Positions 39,669 through 51,529 are shown, counted from the stretch's first letter. The stretch: 64,000 bases of DNA from Neodiprion pinetum (GCF_021155775.2 NC_060237.1:19552970-19616969); one strand, 5' to 3'. The notes: generated by a model not told the origin, from the letters alone. Program-made: numbers and translations.

Positions 39669-41421
39669 TCGTGCCCGAAAACTTCAGCAGAGGCAAAAAA
39701 AAGAGGTCCGAAGAATAAATAAATATTTACGATATAAATATTGGAGGTGTATTTAATTGCTTTATTTCGTTCAAAGCTACGTCTTATTATTACACCCTGA
39801 CGTTTGTTAAACGCGTTATGTCCACTCTTCTATTATGGTACACTCCGCATTCATTTGTCCGCTAATTCACTGCCACGCTATTTACACAGCTCTGCCGATA
39901 TACACTCTCCGAGAGCAGTAAATATAACCGAAAAACATCACGCCATAAACACTTGTCACTGTTTTTTAATCACGCTTGACTCGCTAACCGAACTTTCGCA
40001 TAACTTTTGCACAAACCTCGCGGCTAAAATCGGTAACGAGCAAAACTTTTAGCTCTTTCCAACCTATATGATGTGATCTGTGAACCGAGCTGCTCTGTTC
40101 AGCGTCTGTAAAATGTTAAGCCGGAAGTCCCCGTACAGCAAGCCACCACTGCCACACAGGCGTCCACAATAGTTTTGAATTTCCACAGGTTTCTGCCTTA
40201 TAATCATCGAGACAAGCCACCGGTGTAGAAGACGTAATATGTACGTGCTTTTACTAATTGCATCGCATTAGAATAAAACAATAACTAAACTTAAATACTA
40301 AACGAATGGCGAAGCGATGATTTTAAACTCCGCCCACTGACTGCAGTGCAACGTAGTAGAGAAGATTAAAATTATACGGAACAAGACCCTTCGATGAGAT
40401 GATCGTTCAATATGTTTGAGGGTTTATTAATTAAGGGAAGAGACTTGACGATGACAAAGAAAGTTTATACTCAGGAAGCGCATGAGCGACTGTATAACTT
40501 GAATAAATACACGTTGATCTTGTCATGTTTACAGATTGTGACTCTACTCCCATCTACAGTTTTTTTCCTCTAGATTGTCAATTGATAATTACTACGAGAT
40601 TCATTATGAAATGTCTGCGCATTCTCAAATCGCATTTCGTTAGATATTTCTGTGACGTTAAAATTTAGAAATAAATATTTACAGATATTGTGTGTAAAAA
40701 TACTCGCAAAAGAAAATCTTAATCAAAGGTAAATGATTAACGTTGTGGCGCGACAGTCGCGCATAGCTTGTACATGCATGGACGTACGAACCAGCGTCCC
40801 TGTAGTTCCTTCCATCAATGGATCGTCATTGGTCGAACGATCGTTCCTAGCCAATAACATTCCGTCTTTTCATGGGAATAAGAGAAGCAGGGTATGTATG
40901 CACACACACGCTTACACGCATGTTAGGCAACACATTCTGATCGGCCGTCAAATCATTTGTTACATACATAACAACAATCTCCGAAGATGATCAAAAATTT
41001 GCTACCGCTTGCAACTGTTTCGTAAAGATGGTCGCACCGATATAATAGAATCGCGTGGCTACTCGGCACGCATTTGATACAATAATAACAACACATTCGT
41101 ACATACAAACAAAATTACAATACGCAAGGTGCGTGCGATCAGCAGCTATGAGCTACCTATATACGCCGTGTGCTGCCTATCTGTGTTGCACGATTTTGAG
41201 CTCAATTATTTTTTACCTCTCATGAATAACTAGGTGACAGGAACCCTTCTGTCCACACTCGTCAGAACTATATTTATATATATAATTGGTGAATAATAAT
41301 AATAAAATTAGTAAGGAAACTAAATAAACATGTGTAATATACAAAGAATGCGATTCATATGTGATACGACTTACATCTTGGGGGGGGGGGATGGTTCCGA
41401 TAATTGGTACTCAATCTCGAG
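39669..41421. other. Intergenic region: MBD gene promoter, then gene-free DNA
   Basis: The first few hundred bases right of 39668 should contain the promoter of the MBD-PHD-F-box gene. I see no TATA box that decides a start site. From about 40200 to 41380 there is no supportable gene. A run of ten G at about 41383-41392 lies just beyond the end of the virus-like frame. Confidence 0.55.
41383..41392. repeat. Homopolymer G10 tract
   Basis: Ten consecutive G on the plus strand (C on the minus strand), about 30 bp past the stop codon of the virus-like frame read on the minus strand. Long G runs are rare in this AT-rich window. Confidence 0.9.
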
Positions 41422-42798
41422 TTACGTTTCTTCGAACTCTGTTCGCAAACGAGTTATAATTCGCTCGTCCATCGAGTTCTGAAATTTGGAAGTGTGGAAA
41501 ATCTGGTTCACGTTCTGAAGCCATGGTTGTGGTATGGCTTGAGCTGCGAACCGATAACATATAGAATCAATTTCATGATTCGTTCGCCTCTGGATTCGGT
41601 ATCGCATAATTGCGGATGAAGACGCTATTCCTGACACAGCTTGAGTGTAGCTGTTAGTTCTCCCTAGCTTTGCTGCTATGTTACGGAGTGGTTCAGGTTC
41701 TGAATCGTCTGGTGAACGTGATATAAAGGATACTTGGGCTAAGGATCCTGTAGTTGAAGTTGGGAAGGTTGCGATCGCTTTACATTTTGAATTTTCAATA
41801 TGATCTGCCACAGATTTTAGTAAATCCTGGAAAATTGGGATATTTGCGATGTTCCTTGGAAACACATCGTTAGCTGTAATCCCACCTGCTTCTAAGGTCA
41901 CACGCTGATCTTCTGACAGCCTCTCTTTTCTACGCCAACCTAAAAGGTTTTCTGTAGGCAATTGAGCGGCCTCTAGATTAGGACGAAGACCTTCTGGAAG
42001 ATCCCAGTGAATAGGGCCAACAGGCATAAGATCTGCCTGCATCTTCAGAACGGAAATGATTGGCGCGGGTATCGTTTCATATAGTATATAAGTATTGGCA
42101 TCAATGATACCATAGCTTCCGACCATTCCGTTAACCCGGTGATCAGTCAGTGTGGCTTGGAGTTGCAAATGGAATTCTCGTCCAGATGCATACCTAATAT
42201 CTCCTATCCCTTGCAGATACATTTAGATATCTGTTGGTAATGGAAAGTCAAAATTTAGGGCCTGAGATAACTGTAGATGTTCAAGAGTGAGATGACCTCT
42301 TGAGCTTGAGATATCAAACAGTCTTTTCCAAAGTGCCACTGTGCAATAATATTGATAGGCACTAAAAGGAACATACTTCCTCATAGATCTATCGAAAGCC
42401 CTCTGGGCACCATATGATGTTTGGATGACTTGAGTGTACCCGCTAAAGTCCAGTTGGAATGTGCGCTCTCGAGCTACCTCAATGAAACCGTTGATTCCCT
42501 CGATAGTGAGCAGATCATTAATGAGTGGATCATTCTTCTCCATTGATGCGACTGAACTTTTGGCTTTGGGAGCCAAATCCAGCACGATATCCCTGGACTT
42601 GAAATCCTTCTTGGGATTAGTGCGAATTGTCTTAACCTTGGGGGTTTCTTCGACAGGGTGGGTCCCGGTTGGGTTAGTGTCGGCTGGGAGCGATGCTTCC
42701 CCACGACCCCGTCCGTTTCCTCTGTCTCGGAAAGTTTCGCGGAAGGTTCGACTCTGTTGCGGTTTGTGTTCTGATATGTTAATGGTGTTTTGTTTCAT
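41422..42798 (-). pseudogene. Intronless virus-like structural (capsid-like?) frame broken by one TAA; candidate endogenous viral element
   Basis: One reading frame of 459 codons is open from an ATG at 42798 to a stop at 41422-41424, except for a single in-frame TAA at 42223-42225; the next codon is ATG. The upstream part has 191 codons with a basic, Arg/Gly-rich segment near residues 25-33, as is common in nucleic-acid-binding coat proteins. The downstream part has 266 codons, mixed alpha/beta in character, without a signal peptide or membrane segment. There are no introns, unlike every other gene here except for single exons. I recognise no cellular family. The overall look is that of a structural protein of a dsRNA (partiti-like) or other RNA virus captured in the genome, but this is a judgement from character, not a match. 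No polymerase, terminal repeat or target-site duplication is evident. Alternatives are a domesticated gene read through the stop, or an unknown retrogene. The frame is otherwise intact, so capture was recent or the sequence is under selection. Confidence 0.45.
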
Positions 42799-44622
42799 CT
42801 ACTAGACTATTCACGCAAAATCACTAGAATTTTGGTTAGTATATACGTACATATCTACGTTTGAAGTTTGCACGTCTTTCTATCGTGATACGAGTTTTCA
42901 ATGAGTCGTAGCTGCATGTAACATTCAAATTAAATTTTTACACCTTACACAATACTTGTTGTAATCTCTAAATTGTTATTACAAATGAATATTTTTGTTA
43001 TTGTTACATCGTATCCAGGCGAATAGGCATATTTTTCTCTATTTTGTTCCTTCCCGTTACTGACCTGATATAATCTATGAGATTTTACATGTCGTGTATC
43101 GAATGATCGAAGCTAAGTAACATTTTATAAACCACCTCACTTGTGACGATTTTTCATGATACGGTTATGTGAGTTTTTCACTTACTCCAATCGTTTGCTG
43201 TACTTGTAAGCTTTTGTTCAAATTTTATTCTGTGCAATTTACATATTAATTTTCCACTTAGATTTATGAGACTGTCTAATAACTTATTTTAAACTTTCAA
43301 TATTATTTTGTCATAAATAAATGTTAAAATTGTAAACACAGCTTTATATAACTGGAATGAATTTATAAATTTCTTGTACCATTTAATTACAAAGCTGTGG
43401 AAAAATATTCAATTTTTGTTGGCACAGTTAACAGGGTGGCCACCCGTCTGGAAAACCGGGAAATGTCAGGGAATTCCGTGAGCGGAATTGAGTGGCCACC
43501 CTGGTTAAAAAATTGAGAACAAGTTTCACTAGGCGAATATGATGTACAAAACATTTTGTGAACTTCTTTCGAAAGTATCAAGAGAATAGCAATAAAACCT
43601 GAACCATATCAAATTAATTCCAATTTAAAAAGTCATCAAAACTTTATAAAGTAATACAAAAATACAGTCATTGTAACTTTGTAACAATAACGTAACAACT
43701 GAAATTAGTGGCAATTTTTTTCTTCAATCACTCAATCTATGGATTTCATGTTTCAATCTTTTGCATGACTGCAAAGAAACGTCTAGGTTGGTTTTGCATA
43801 CATGAAACTATCTTTAGCTACACGAACTTCTCAGCTTCTTGATATTCATGAACGTTCTGCTGTGACATAATTGGGAAATTTTTGAATTTACACAAACATG
43901 CAGTTGAAAAGAAAACAATTAATGTAACATTTGAGTTTACCAAGAGTGAAAAAAAATACTTTACTGTTGGGAGTCCGTTTTCAATCTAAAATTGGATAAT
44001 GACCTGTTAAATTGTAAGAAAAAGTGGGTGTAACGGGATTAGAACTGTTAATATATGAACGTCTGCATAATCATATCATTAGTTTAGCCAATGCAGTTTA
44101 GCTTGTACAAGGACTAATAGGTTCGGTATTGACATATCACGATATACCAAATGCAATGTTTTTTTAAAAAAAATCAAAACTATACTTTTGCACATCCTAC
44201 CAATGTCACTGCAGTTCACCCTTGTATTTATTGTCAGTTTTGATATTCAGAGCAGTCGTGAGAAAGGCTCTCTACCAATGAAGCCATGCCTGAAGCTTTT
44301 TTTAAACATAAGAATTCACTATAAATACAAGGCTGTTCAATTTTACAAAATAAGGCCTTCCAGATTGCTTAGTCAATGTATCATTTGAAAGAAAACATTG
44401 GAGTGATGGAATTAGATAGCTTAAGATACCTTATTTACAATGTAGCTTTTATTCGATGTTTTAATAATTGATAAACGACTAAAAAAATGTTTAAAAATCC
44501 TGTATTGCTTATCACAAACACTAGATTTGTGGGGTGAAGAGTAGAGAAAATTTGAATTAATTCAGTTGTTTCCAATTGTGTTCACGAATCATTAAATTTC
44601 AAGGAAAAAGCGTATTCTTCAA
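42799..44622. other. Intergenic region between virus-like frame and GPATCH2-like gene
   Basis: AT-rich DNA with one MITE (43432-43504). No coding exon that I can support. The right end should carry the GPATCH2-like promoter and 5' UTR. Confidence 0.55.
43432..43504. mobile_element. 73-bp TTAA-flanked MITE
   Basis: The inverted ends AGGGTGGCCAC and GTGGCCACCCT enclose about 50 bp. TTAA stands at both sides (43428-43431 and 43505-43508), as expected for piggyBac-like or Kolobok-type insertion. It is too short to code for anything. A related, more decayed piece lies at about 49375-49438. Confidence 0.75.
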
Positions 44623-47033
44623 ATGGAGCGTGCCCTAAAAACAGCGTCTGTGGATTTAAGAGTTATAATGGAGGCTCTTGTTCACGACTTGACCCTTGCG
44701 TTAGAAGAAAGTAGCAACAGCGCCAATGTGAGGCGTAGATGGGGTATCAGGAGAAGAGCAAGGTCAACAGGAAATATTCGTGAGTATAAGTGGCAGAGGA
44801 ATAGATTATATACTAAACCAAATGATTTTTATTTACGAACAGAGTTTAGTGGCAATTGCATACTATAATAATAATAATAGATACTGAATAATGTTTTATG
44901 ATTAATTTTTCAGCTTCTCTGAGTGCAAATAAGCATTCAGATGATAGTTCGTCCTCTATATGCGATGTACGCATACCAAAAAGTGCGACAGTCTCAAAAT
45001 ATCAGTCGGACAGCGATGACAATAACCAGACAAAAAGATTCGCTCGCTTTTCAAACTTGAAAAATATCAATAACATCGAAAGTGATTCAGTTAATGAAAA
45101 TTTTGCACCTGGAGCTAACACTAGACGGAAAAGAAAATTCAAGCGAATGGCTATCGACTCTGATTCTAATCCATCAACTTCACAGACTGTCACGATGATC
45201 CCGAGTTTGTCAGGCAAAAAGAAAAGGGGATTTCGGAACGATTGCAGACTTAGACATGAAACATGGTGATTAGACAGTTTCGCAATCTTATTCACTTCAG
45301 TTTGTTCACTTAAGATAAAAATGTTCCAAATCAGTGGAGTAGATAATTACATATCATGTTGATTTTAGGTGTGGCAAAAGGAAGAGGTCATGTCGCGAGC
45401 GTTCAATTGACTGTGAAATGCGATCTCCCAAACCAAACCGTAATTCAAAAATAAAAAACCGTGGTAAGATGCAAGCTGAGGATGTGATGGACTGCTCACG
45501 CATTTCTAACTCTAGTATTTCGTCGAGTGATTCTGAAGGTGGAATAATTACCAACGATGAAGACCGCGAAGGTGAGTTTATATTTTAAATATAACATGTG
45601 TTTAAGTTATATAGATACTGTATTCCATTAAGATACTTTGCAATACTGGGGTGCCGATCTACCACTTCATGAAACTATAGTCGATAATGTAATATTGAAC
45701 GTCATAAAAGGAAAATGCTCTGTTTTTTTTTTTCATTTTTTTATGATTAAAACGTGAGATATCCAATTCTGATGTTTCGATGGAGATAATAATTTCTTTA
45801 TACAAGAAATGGAATTTTCTATGGTACGTTTATATACTATATATTATATATTATACGTTTCACAACTTATTTAGTTTTCTTCAAATTGGCGTGTTATAGA
45901 AAAGTTTAAGCAGTACGATTTCTGAGATATTCAACATTACGTAAACATAGTCCTTCACCCTTTCGAAAAATCTGTACAGTGACAAATTTTACTACGCGGC
46001 GATTTGAAGAAAACTAAATAAGTACTCAAACTCTATCATAGAAAGTTCCGTACTTTGTATAGAAAAATTATTATCAACTAAACGTCAGAATTGGATTTCT
46101 TACGTGTTAATCAAATCAAATGGCAACTACAAAATCTCGATGTGGTACAGCTTGAAAAAATTGCTCTGCATTTTCCATTCACAAAGTTCAATATTTTGTT
46201 ATGAACTATAGTATCATGAAGTGGGAGATGGAAAAAAAAAACAAAGTTATTTCTGAAGGCATTCTATCAAACACGCATATTTTTTTTTAAGTGATGTGTT
46301 CATTACAATTACGAAATTTTGGCTTTCAGGCGATGATGAGCAATCCGATTGGATTGGAGATTCAGGATGGTGGGACGACGGGGACAGCACAAATGAAGAA
46401 AAGGTCAGTTCAGATCCGGCTTTGCAAGTAATACTACACGGTAGCTTTGAGCATTTAACCGATGAGGCGAAAAAAAATTATCGTCAAAGAATGCAATGGA
46501 TTCGAGATGGACTCAGTGGCAGAGAAATTCGAGCTGGGCGACGCCGTGTGGATAATAAGCCTGGTTATTCTATAATAACTTCGGCGAACGAAAAAGTTTC
46601 AAGGTTTCTACAGGACCCTAGCCAAAGTGAACTAAAGCTGCATCCAATGCGACAGCCTGAGCGTGAAAAACTACGAAGGCTTGCCAATTTGTACAGCTTA
46701 AGTTTGAAGGGTGATTTGAGTTGTCCAATTTTATACAAAACTCGCCATACGACCCAAGCCATTTGCGTCGATCAAGTTTCTCTGAATAGAATATCCGATT
46801 ACAAAAGGCTACGAAAGACTCCACCAAATTCGCCAAATCCTGATTCGGAAATGCAGGAGAATGAGCTACCTATTTCAAGTGTGAATTTTGGTACACAAAT
46901 TACAAACCAAATACAGGGTATTGGCTCTGTCGAGAGCCTGACACAAACTGTAAACTTTGGCTGGGATATACCAAGTACAGACCTGCAAATAAAACCAAAG
47001 TTTCATAGCTTTGGTCACTCCAAATCTAGCTAA
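44623..47033 (+). CDS. GPATCH2-like nuclear protein without a G-patch (4 exons, 471 aa)
   Basis: Exons: 44623-44779, 44914-45265, 45369-45571, 46330-47033; 1416 nt with consistent phases. The N-terminus has the family block MEALVHDLTLALEESS. Next come Arg/Lys-rich stretches (RRKRKFKRMAIDSDS), a Ser-rich segment, and the block TNDEDREGDDEQSDW, which is closely conserved with vertebrate GPATCH2, followed by DPALQVILHGSFEHL. The remaining C-terminal part (LHPMRQPEREKLRRLANLYS and onward) resembles no G-patch: the run of glycines of the form GxxxxxGxGLG that defines the domain is absent before the stop at 47031-47033, and I find none downstream. Vertebrate GPATCH2 is nuclear and its G-patch activates a DEAH helicase, so this insect protein should lack that activity. 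Intron 3 carries a diverged inverted repeat. A poly(A) signal AATAAA lies at 47825-47830. Confidence 0.85.
45658..46228. mobile_element. Old inverted-repeat element in GPATCH2-like intron 3
   Basis: The left part (about 45658-45900) and the right part (about 45990-46228) are reverse complements at moderate identity with indels. Matching anchors include CCACTTCATG with CTATAG at the outer ends, TCCAATTCTGA in the middle, and CTTATTTAGTTTTCTTCAAAT at the inner ends, around a spacer of about 90 bp. It has no coding frame. It looks like a decayed fold-back or MITE and accounts for most of the intron. I cannot define the termini or a duplication. Confidence 0.75.
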
Positions 47034-47824
47034 ATGTTATAGAGATTTTATTACGAATCTACACATATGTTCTTGCATAATGACAATTCTCTGAAAACGC
47101 CGATTTTTACAGTCATAAACCAGTTTTTGTAAGTATAATTCAAACTTAAATCAAGCTCCATCGCACCTTGATAGCATGGTTGAATATAATCAAAGGCGAA
47201 AATCAATGACATTGCGAAAAGAAATGTAGCCGATTTTATTTTTCCGTCCCCTTCTTGTGAATTCATTAAATTTCGCTTTTATCTGCTGACGTTCTGTGCA
47301 GTTTTTTCCGGAATTTCGTAATTTTTCTCATTCTATCAGAAAATTCCGTTCGCTTCACCGGTATTTAGTTGTATAAAAAGAGAAACTTACAATCCTGTCT
47401 TGTGTTTGAATTATACTTTAAAACATTTGTAAGAATGCCTGTAAAGAACAGTTACATAAAGAAATATTATTTACAAGCATTTGATATACTAAGGTTTACC
47501 AGAACAACAGTTACATGTCTCATGAACTATACTTCTGTACATTTTTGTGCCTAAACCAGATCTTGATGAAACATGCCCAAGAATTCCTCGAAGATGTATA
47601 TCAGTTTTTTTTGAGGTGTAAGTAGATCTCCGGTCATTTATTTTTGGAATATCACTTGAAATAATGATCATAATAATTTATAACTATAGTGTTAAGTTGT
47701 TACCTACAGTACAGTCTGGAATACTGTATATGTTAATTATTATCATCTTCTATTAGGGTTTTTGAAAACTCGTTCATGAAAGATGGGCCAATGGTGGAAG
47801 TTATGTTTAAAAACATAATATAAC

Positions 47825-47869
47825 AATAAATACACTACGACTTCTATAAAATTCATGCGTTGGTTTATT
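47825..47869. terminator. Converging poly(A) signals of GPATCH2-like (+) and Tim9 (-)
   Basis: AATAAA at 47825-47830 on the plus strand can end the GPATCH2-like transcript, with a 3' UTR of about 0.8 kb. TTTATT at 47864-47869 reads AATAAA on the minus strand and can end Tim9, about 100 nt past its stop. Cleavage 15-30 nt beyond each signal would leave the two transcripts overlapping or abutting. Confidence 0.5.
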
Positions 47870-47969
47870 CATATAGTAAGACGTTTTTGATATAACTAAT
47901 AGCATATAACATAGAACGAGGAGCACTTGTTGATAAAATTCTAAATGACCAAAAATAAATGTAGTATTA

Positions 47970-48834
47970 TTAGCGTAATTGACCTAATTTTTTAGCTGCT
48001 GCCATTGCATTTTCATTGGCTATCATCTGAAATTCTTGAAAGCGTTGGGAGACCCTCTGATTCATCTTCATATATTTCTCCATACAATTCAGAGCACATT
48101 TCTCCTCTTTGGTTCTCACTTCTCGTGTTGTAAAATCGGTTATACAGTCAATGAAGCAGATTTCCGATAGCTTATTGTATGATGTCAAGAAGTCTCTAAA
48201 CTGAAAAGTTATAAAATTATTCCAATAATAAATATGTTTTATTAAATATTTTACTATGTCAAATTTAAACGATTAATTATATCGTTACACTTCGAATTTT
48301 TACCAGACTGTAGGACAAGACGAAAGTACGTTTAAATTACTTTTGCTGAAAGTTGTAATAGATCAACATTCGTAATTTTACTTTAACGGTACAAGATATT
48401 GGTAACTCTATTATACATATAGATTGGCCTTCATATGAACAAGTGTTACATAGAATGACAACTTTCTTGAACTCAATTTGGGAATACGTTCGAATATTTG
48501 GGTTACGTTAGAGTTGTTAAGGAATTATTAGTCCTTTAAAACAAGCTAGTGAATTCAAAACTTAGCAACGTGGACAAACGATAACCTAAAAATATTATGA
48601 CTGCAGATGATGTCTACCGTAATAACAAATCAAAGCGTAATATAACAGATATAAGACTTGACATGGAATTCGGTTCCCATAGAGGATTTTCTTATACTTT
48701 TTGATATTCAAATTTGAGACCCTTGAGAAGTTCAGAATTGAAGTGGTCCTCACTCAGTCGCATGTATTTTGACACATAAAACGAATACTTGCCGACTTGA
48801 TTTGCTCCGCATCAACTTCAGTCGGCATTTCCAT
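47970..48834 (-). CDS. Tim9: Tim9, small TIM chaperone of the mitochondrial intermembrane space (2 exons, 90 aa)
   Basis: Exon 1 (48793-48834) encodes MEMPTEVDAEQIKS; exon 2 (47970-48200) encodes the rest; 273 nt in total. The protein has the twin CX3C motifs (CFIDC and CALNC) that form two disulfides between paired helices, with the family sequence DFTTREV between them and the amphipathic C-terminal helix. Tim9 assembles with Tim10 into a hexamer that carries hydrophobic membrane-protein precursors across the intermembrane space. The length matches the family (about 90 aa). The start in exon 1 is needed for the FRDFLTSYNKL helix to be joined to an initiator, and its phase fits. The intron's donor is GCAAGT after TCG, so this is a GC-AG intron; the acceptor is TTTTCAG. 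Confidence 0.93.
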
Positions 48835-49374
48835 TTTTAGTATTCAAGTTTTGATTGACTAGAATGTTAAGTAAGGATTCGCAAATCCAACAAGATATTT
48901 CATTAGTAGTACGTCCCAATAAAACTGTGGCAATGTAACTATATACGTGGAAGTTGCGAATTTTACTGGTCAATAAGAAACTCCGAATTTATCTAGTCAA
49001 TCTTTGGGTTTAGAATATTTCTACAGCTGATGTAAAGAGTTGGCAAATACAAATTATGTGTAAAATCGGTATTCTTGCACGTTAGGATCAGAGATGGTTC
49101 AATTTACTGCATTTCCATGTCTGAAGTTAGTTAAAAGTACTCCCCTCCAAACGTTTATTCGTATGGTATGAATCGTGGTTTGGACTGCCCCCACCCCTTA
49201 TAGCATAAAAATAAATCGACTTCAGTTAGGCACTAGTTCCGGGAGTTTGTCCAATCCCGGCGGATTTAACTTACGGCAGCTCCTCATTAACTGTAAATTG
49301 CATTGAAATTCAATGTCCCGAATAGAAAACCTCTTGTTGGTAGTTTTCGGTTGTTTATCATAGCAGACTATTCG

Positions 49375-49438
49375 AGAATTTCAGAATTCCATGACATTTC
49401 CAGGTGTTCCAGAATTCCCTGACGAGTGGTCACACTGG
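49375..49438 (-). mobile_element. Decayed fragment of the same MITE family as 43432-43504
   Basis: Read on the minus strand from 49438, it begins CCAGTGTGACCAC and continues with GTCAGGGAATTC and GGAAATGTCA, matching the left half of the 43432-43504 element in order. CTAA at 49439-49442 stands where TTAA would be expected. The other terminus is not recognisable. Confidence 0.55.
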
Positions 49439-49894
49439 CTAAGTATATGGAGCGCACGGTAACATTAGTTATTGTTGTTCTTGTTGTCTTTCCTATGAAT
49501 AGTACCGTTTACTGACATGAGTTGCGCGACGCAGAATATAGAGATCAGGTGATACAACTTCAGTCAACGTATCAGTGGTTATGCCGGTTATACCATAGAA
49601 ATTAGTGATGATGCTACCTCCGCGGGAATAAGCCTTATGTAGAGTGGTGCAGCCAGTGTAGCCATGCTATAGATCGTAAAACATGTACAGCAGCGAACAT
49701 AACACGGTGGTAAAAATTAGAACTATTCTAGACGACACTTTTTGGAGTTCAGCTTACGCCACAAATGCATTAGAGTTCGGTCTCCTTCCCTCCAGTCTTC
49801 CTGGACGGGACTATCAAATTAAACATGGCGCCTGCTAGGTTATTGTCGTGAGTGATAATTTATTTTCTGGTGTTAATGTGAAAATTTCACAGGT

Positions 49895-49965
49895 TTTCCG
49901 GGCCGATGCGGAGCGCGGCGCGTACGGGAAGGCGTCCCGGCCTCGTTCGCCCCGGTTTAAACGTA
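49895..49965 (+). promoter_or_regulatory. CpG-rich patch, candidate slipper promoter
   Basis: A short GC-rich, CpG-dense island in AT-rich flanks, on the upstream side of slipper and about 1 kb from the divergent Tim9 start. Composition and position suggest a transcription start. There is no sharp core-promoter motif that I would rely on. Confidence 0.35.
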
Positions 49966-51529
49966 ACTCTGTAATCAGAACGCCAATAAAACATATAAAT
50001 TGAATTGCATAAACAGTGGGTTGTGGGTATACACACCCTGACGCGAGATCCCTCGAGTATATCCTCAGCTTTATGGGTTTCTCCTATATTTGTGACGTAG
50101 TTAGTAGTTTCTTATTGACTGTTGTTCACCCTCGCAAACAAATACTCTGGCTGATTGGTGATAATTGTATATTAAAACCCGAAAATGTCGAGGTTTTGTA
50201 CAGTGTTTTCTTCAGTGGGATAAGAGCCACCATCGGCTGCTTGAAGATCACTTTGGTAAATATATGGATTTTGTTTCTCTGCCACTTTATTTCACAGGCT
50301 AATCTATAAACTTTCATATCTGTCACGTGATGACATTAACGGATGATAAGTTTTTTTTTTCGTTTATTTTATTTATTTTTTAATGCATCTCAAATATGGC
50401 AGTGAATGAACCTCGATATTAAAACAAGTCAATTAGTATGCACATCATCACACTAACCTGTATCATGCATTATTTTACAGTAATCTAATTAATTAGATTT
50501 TATGCGAAATTTTATTCACCAATTTCGACATATTTATTAACCTGAGAAATATACAGTCAATTATCAATTCAATTATATCCATGCTAGTAGTTAAAGAATA
50601 TTTCATTTCATCTTTGACTATGTTTACAGAAAATCAATAAAAAAAAAAAATCAATAATACTGAATTTCCACGTCCAAACATCTTCGAACTCTAATCAAAT
50701 TTATAAACAGGCCTGATTTGGCCTTCATTATCAATAGATTTAACAGGTTATTGCGTCAATATGCCTGCTGTTATTTTTTTTTTTGTTAATTTCTATTGAA
50801 TAAATTATAAAAGTATTGGCTCCATTTCTATATTCGAAAAATATTAACTAAGTAATATGAAATAAGACTTTTGACTTTAATTATATTCATTTTGGTCAGA
50901 TGCCGTAAAGAAATGAAACCAACATCCAATTTTTGAATATTATGATTTGTAGCAAAAACCATATGTACCCGATATCTATCTCTCTTGAGGTTTGTGAACA
51001 TGGTTGTAATGTTTTTTGTTTTTTTCTATTCTCAAGTTTTAGCTCTTTTAAGTAAATCTGATTGCATTTTGCAAAACTAGCTATGTTAACGCTCTCTGCT
51101 GCTCATCAGCTCTTTTCTAAATTTTAATTCAACATTGCATACTCCTACATTCCTTAAAAGCAAGGAAATGCACCATTCATAATTCATACTTACATGAACC
51201 TGCTTTTAAATATGAATCTTTGGTTTTGATAATTTTTCAAAATTGTTAATTTACTAGTGATAAACCAGTTGGAGAAATGACACATCAGCTGCAGATGTTG
51301 TTCAGTGGCTGAAATTTTTCTTTCCTTGTAAGCTGCCTACAGCCTAAAGATTGTACTCGTGAGCTATCATTAATTCTTAAATGGCTTAAAAATTTCGTTT
51401 AAAAAATTATTCTTGTCTATTAGCAAATAATGAAATGTAAGAATGGAAACCAGCTGTATCAACAACAGCTGAAAACTATGTAGAGATCAATTTTGTTAAA
51501 AAGGATAACAGCGGAAAGGCTTGGGCCTT

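Larger units (their letters stand above)
48835..51529. other. Tim9-slipper intergenic region with CpG-rich patch
   Basis: A decayed MITE fragment lies at about 49375-49438. At 49895-49965 there is a strongly CpG-rich patch (for example GGAGCGCGGCGCGTACGGG) in otherwise AT-rich DNA, a likely promoter or first non-coding exon of slipper. The remaining 1.5 kb up to the first slipper coding exon shows no coding exon and is probably an intron in the 5' UTR. Confidence 0.5.

Noticed and set aside
49825..49850. ATG GCG CCT at about 49825 followed by GTGAGT as a slipper first coding exon
   Set aside because: Splicing it to the 51512 acceptor puts the MPPAGL frame out of phase and hits a stop within about 20 codons. 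At most it is a non-coding first exon.
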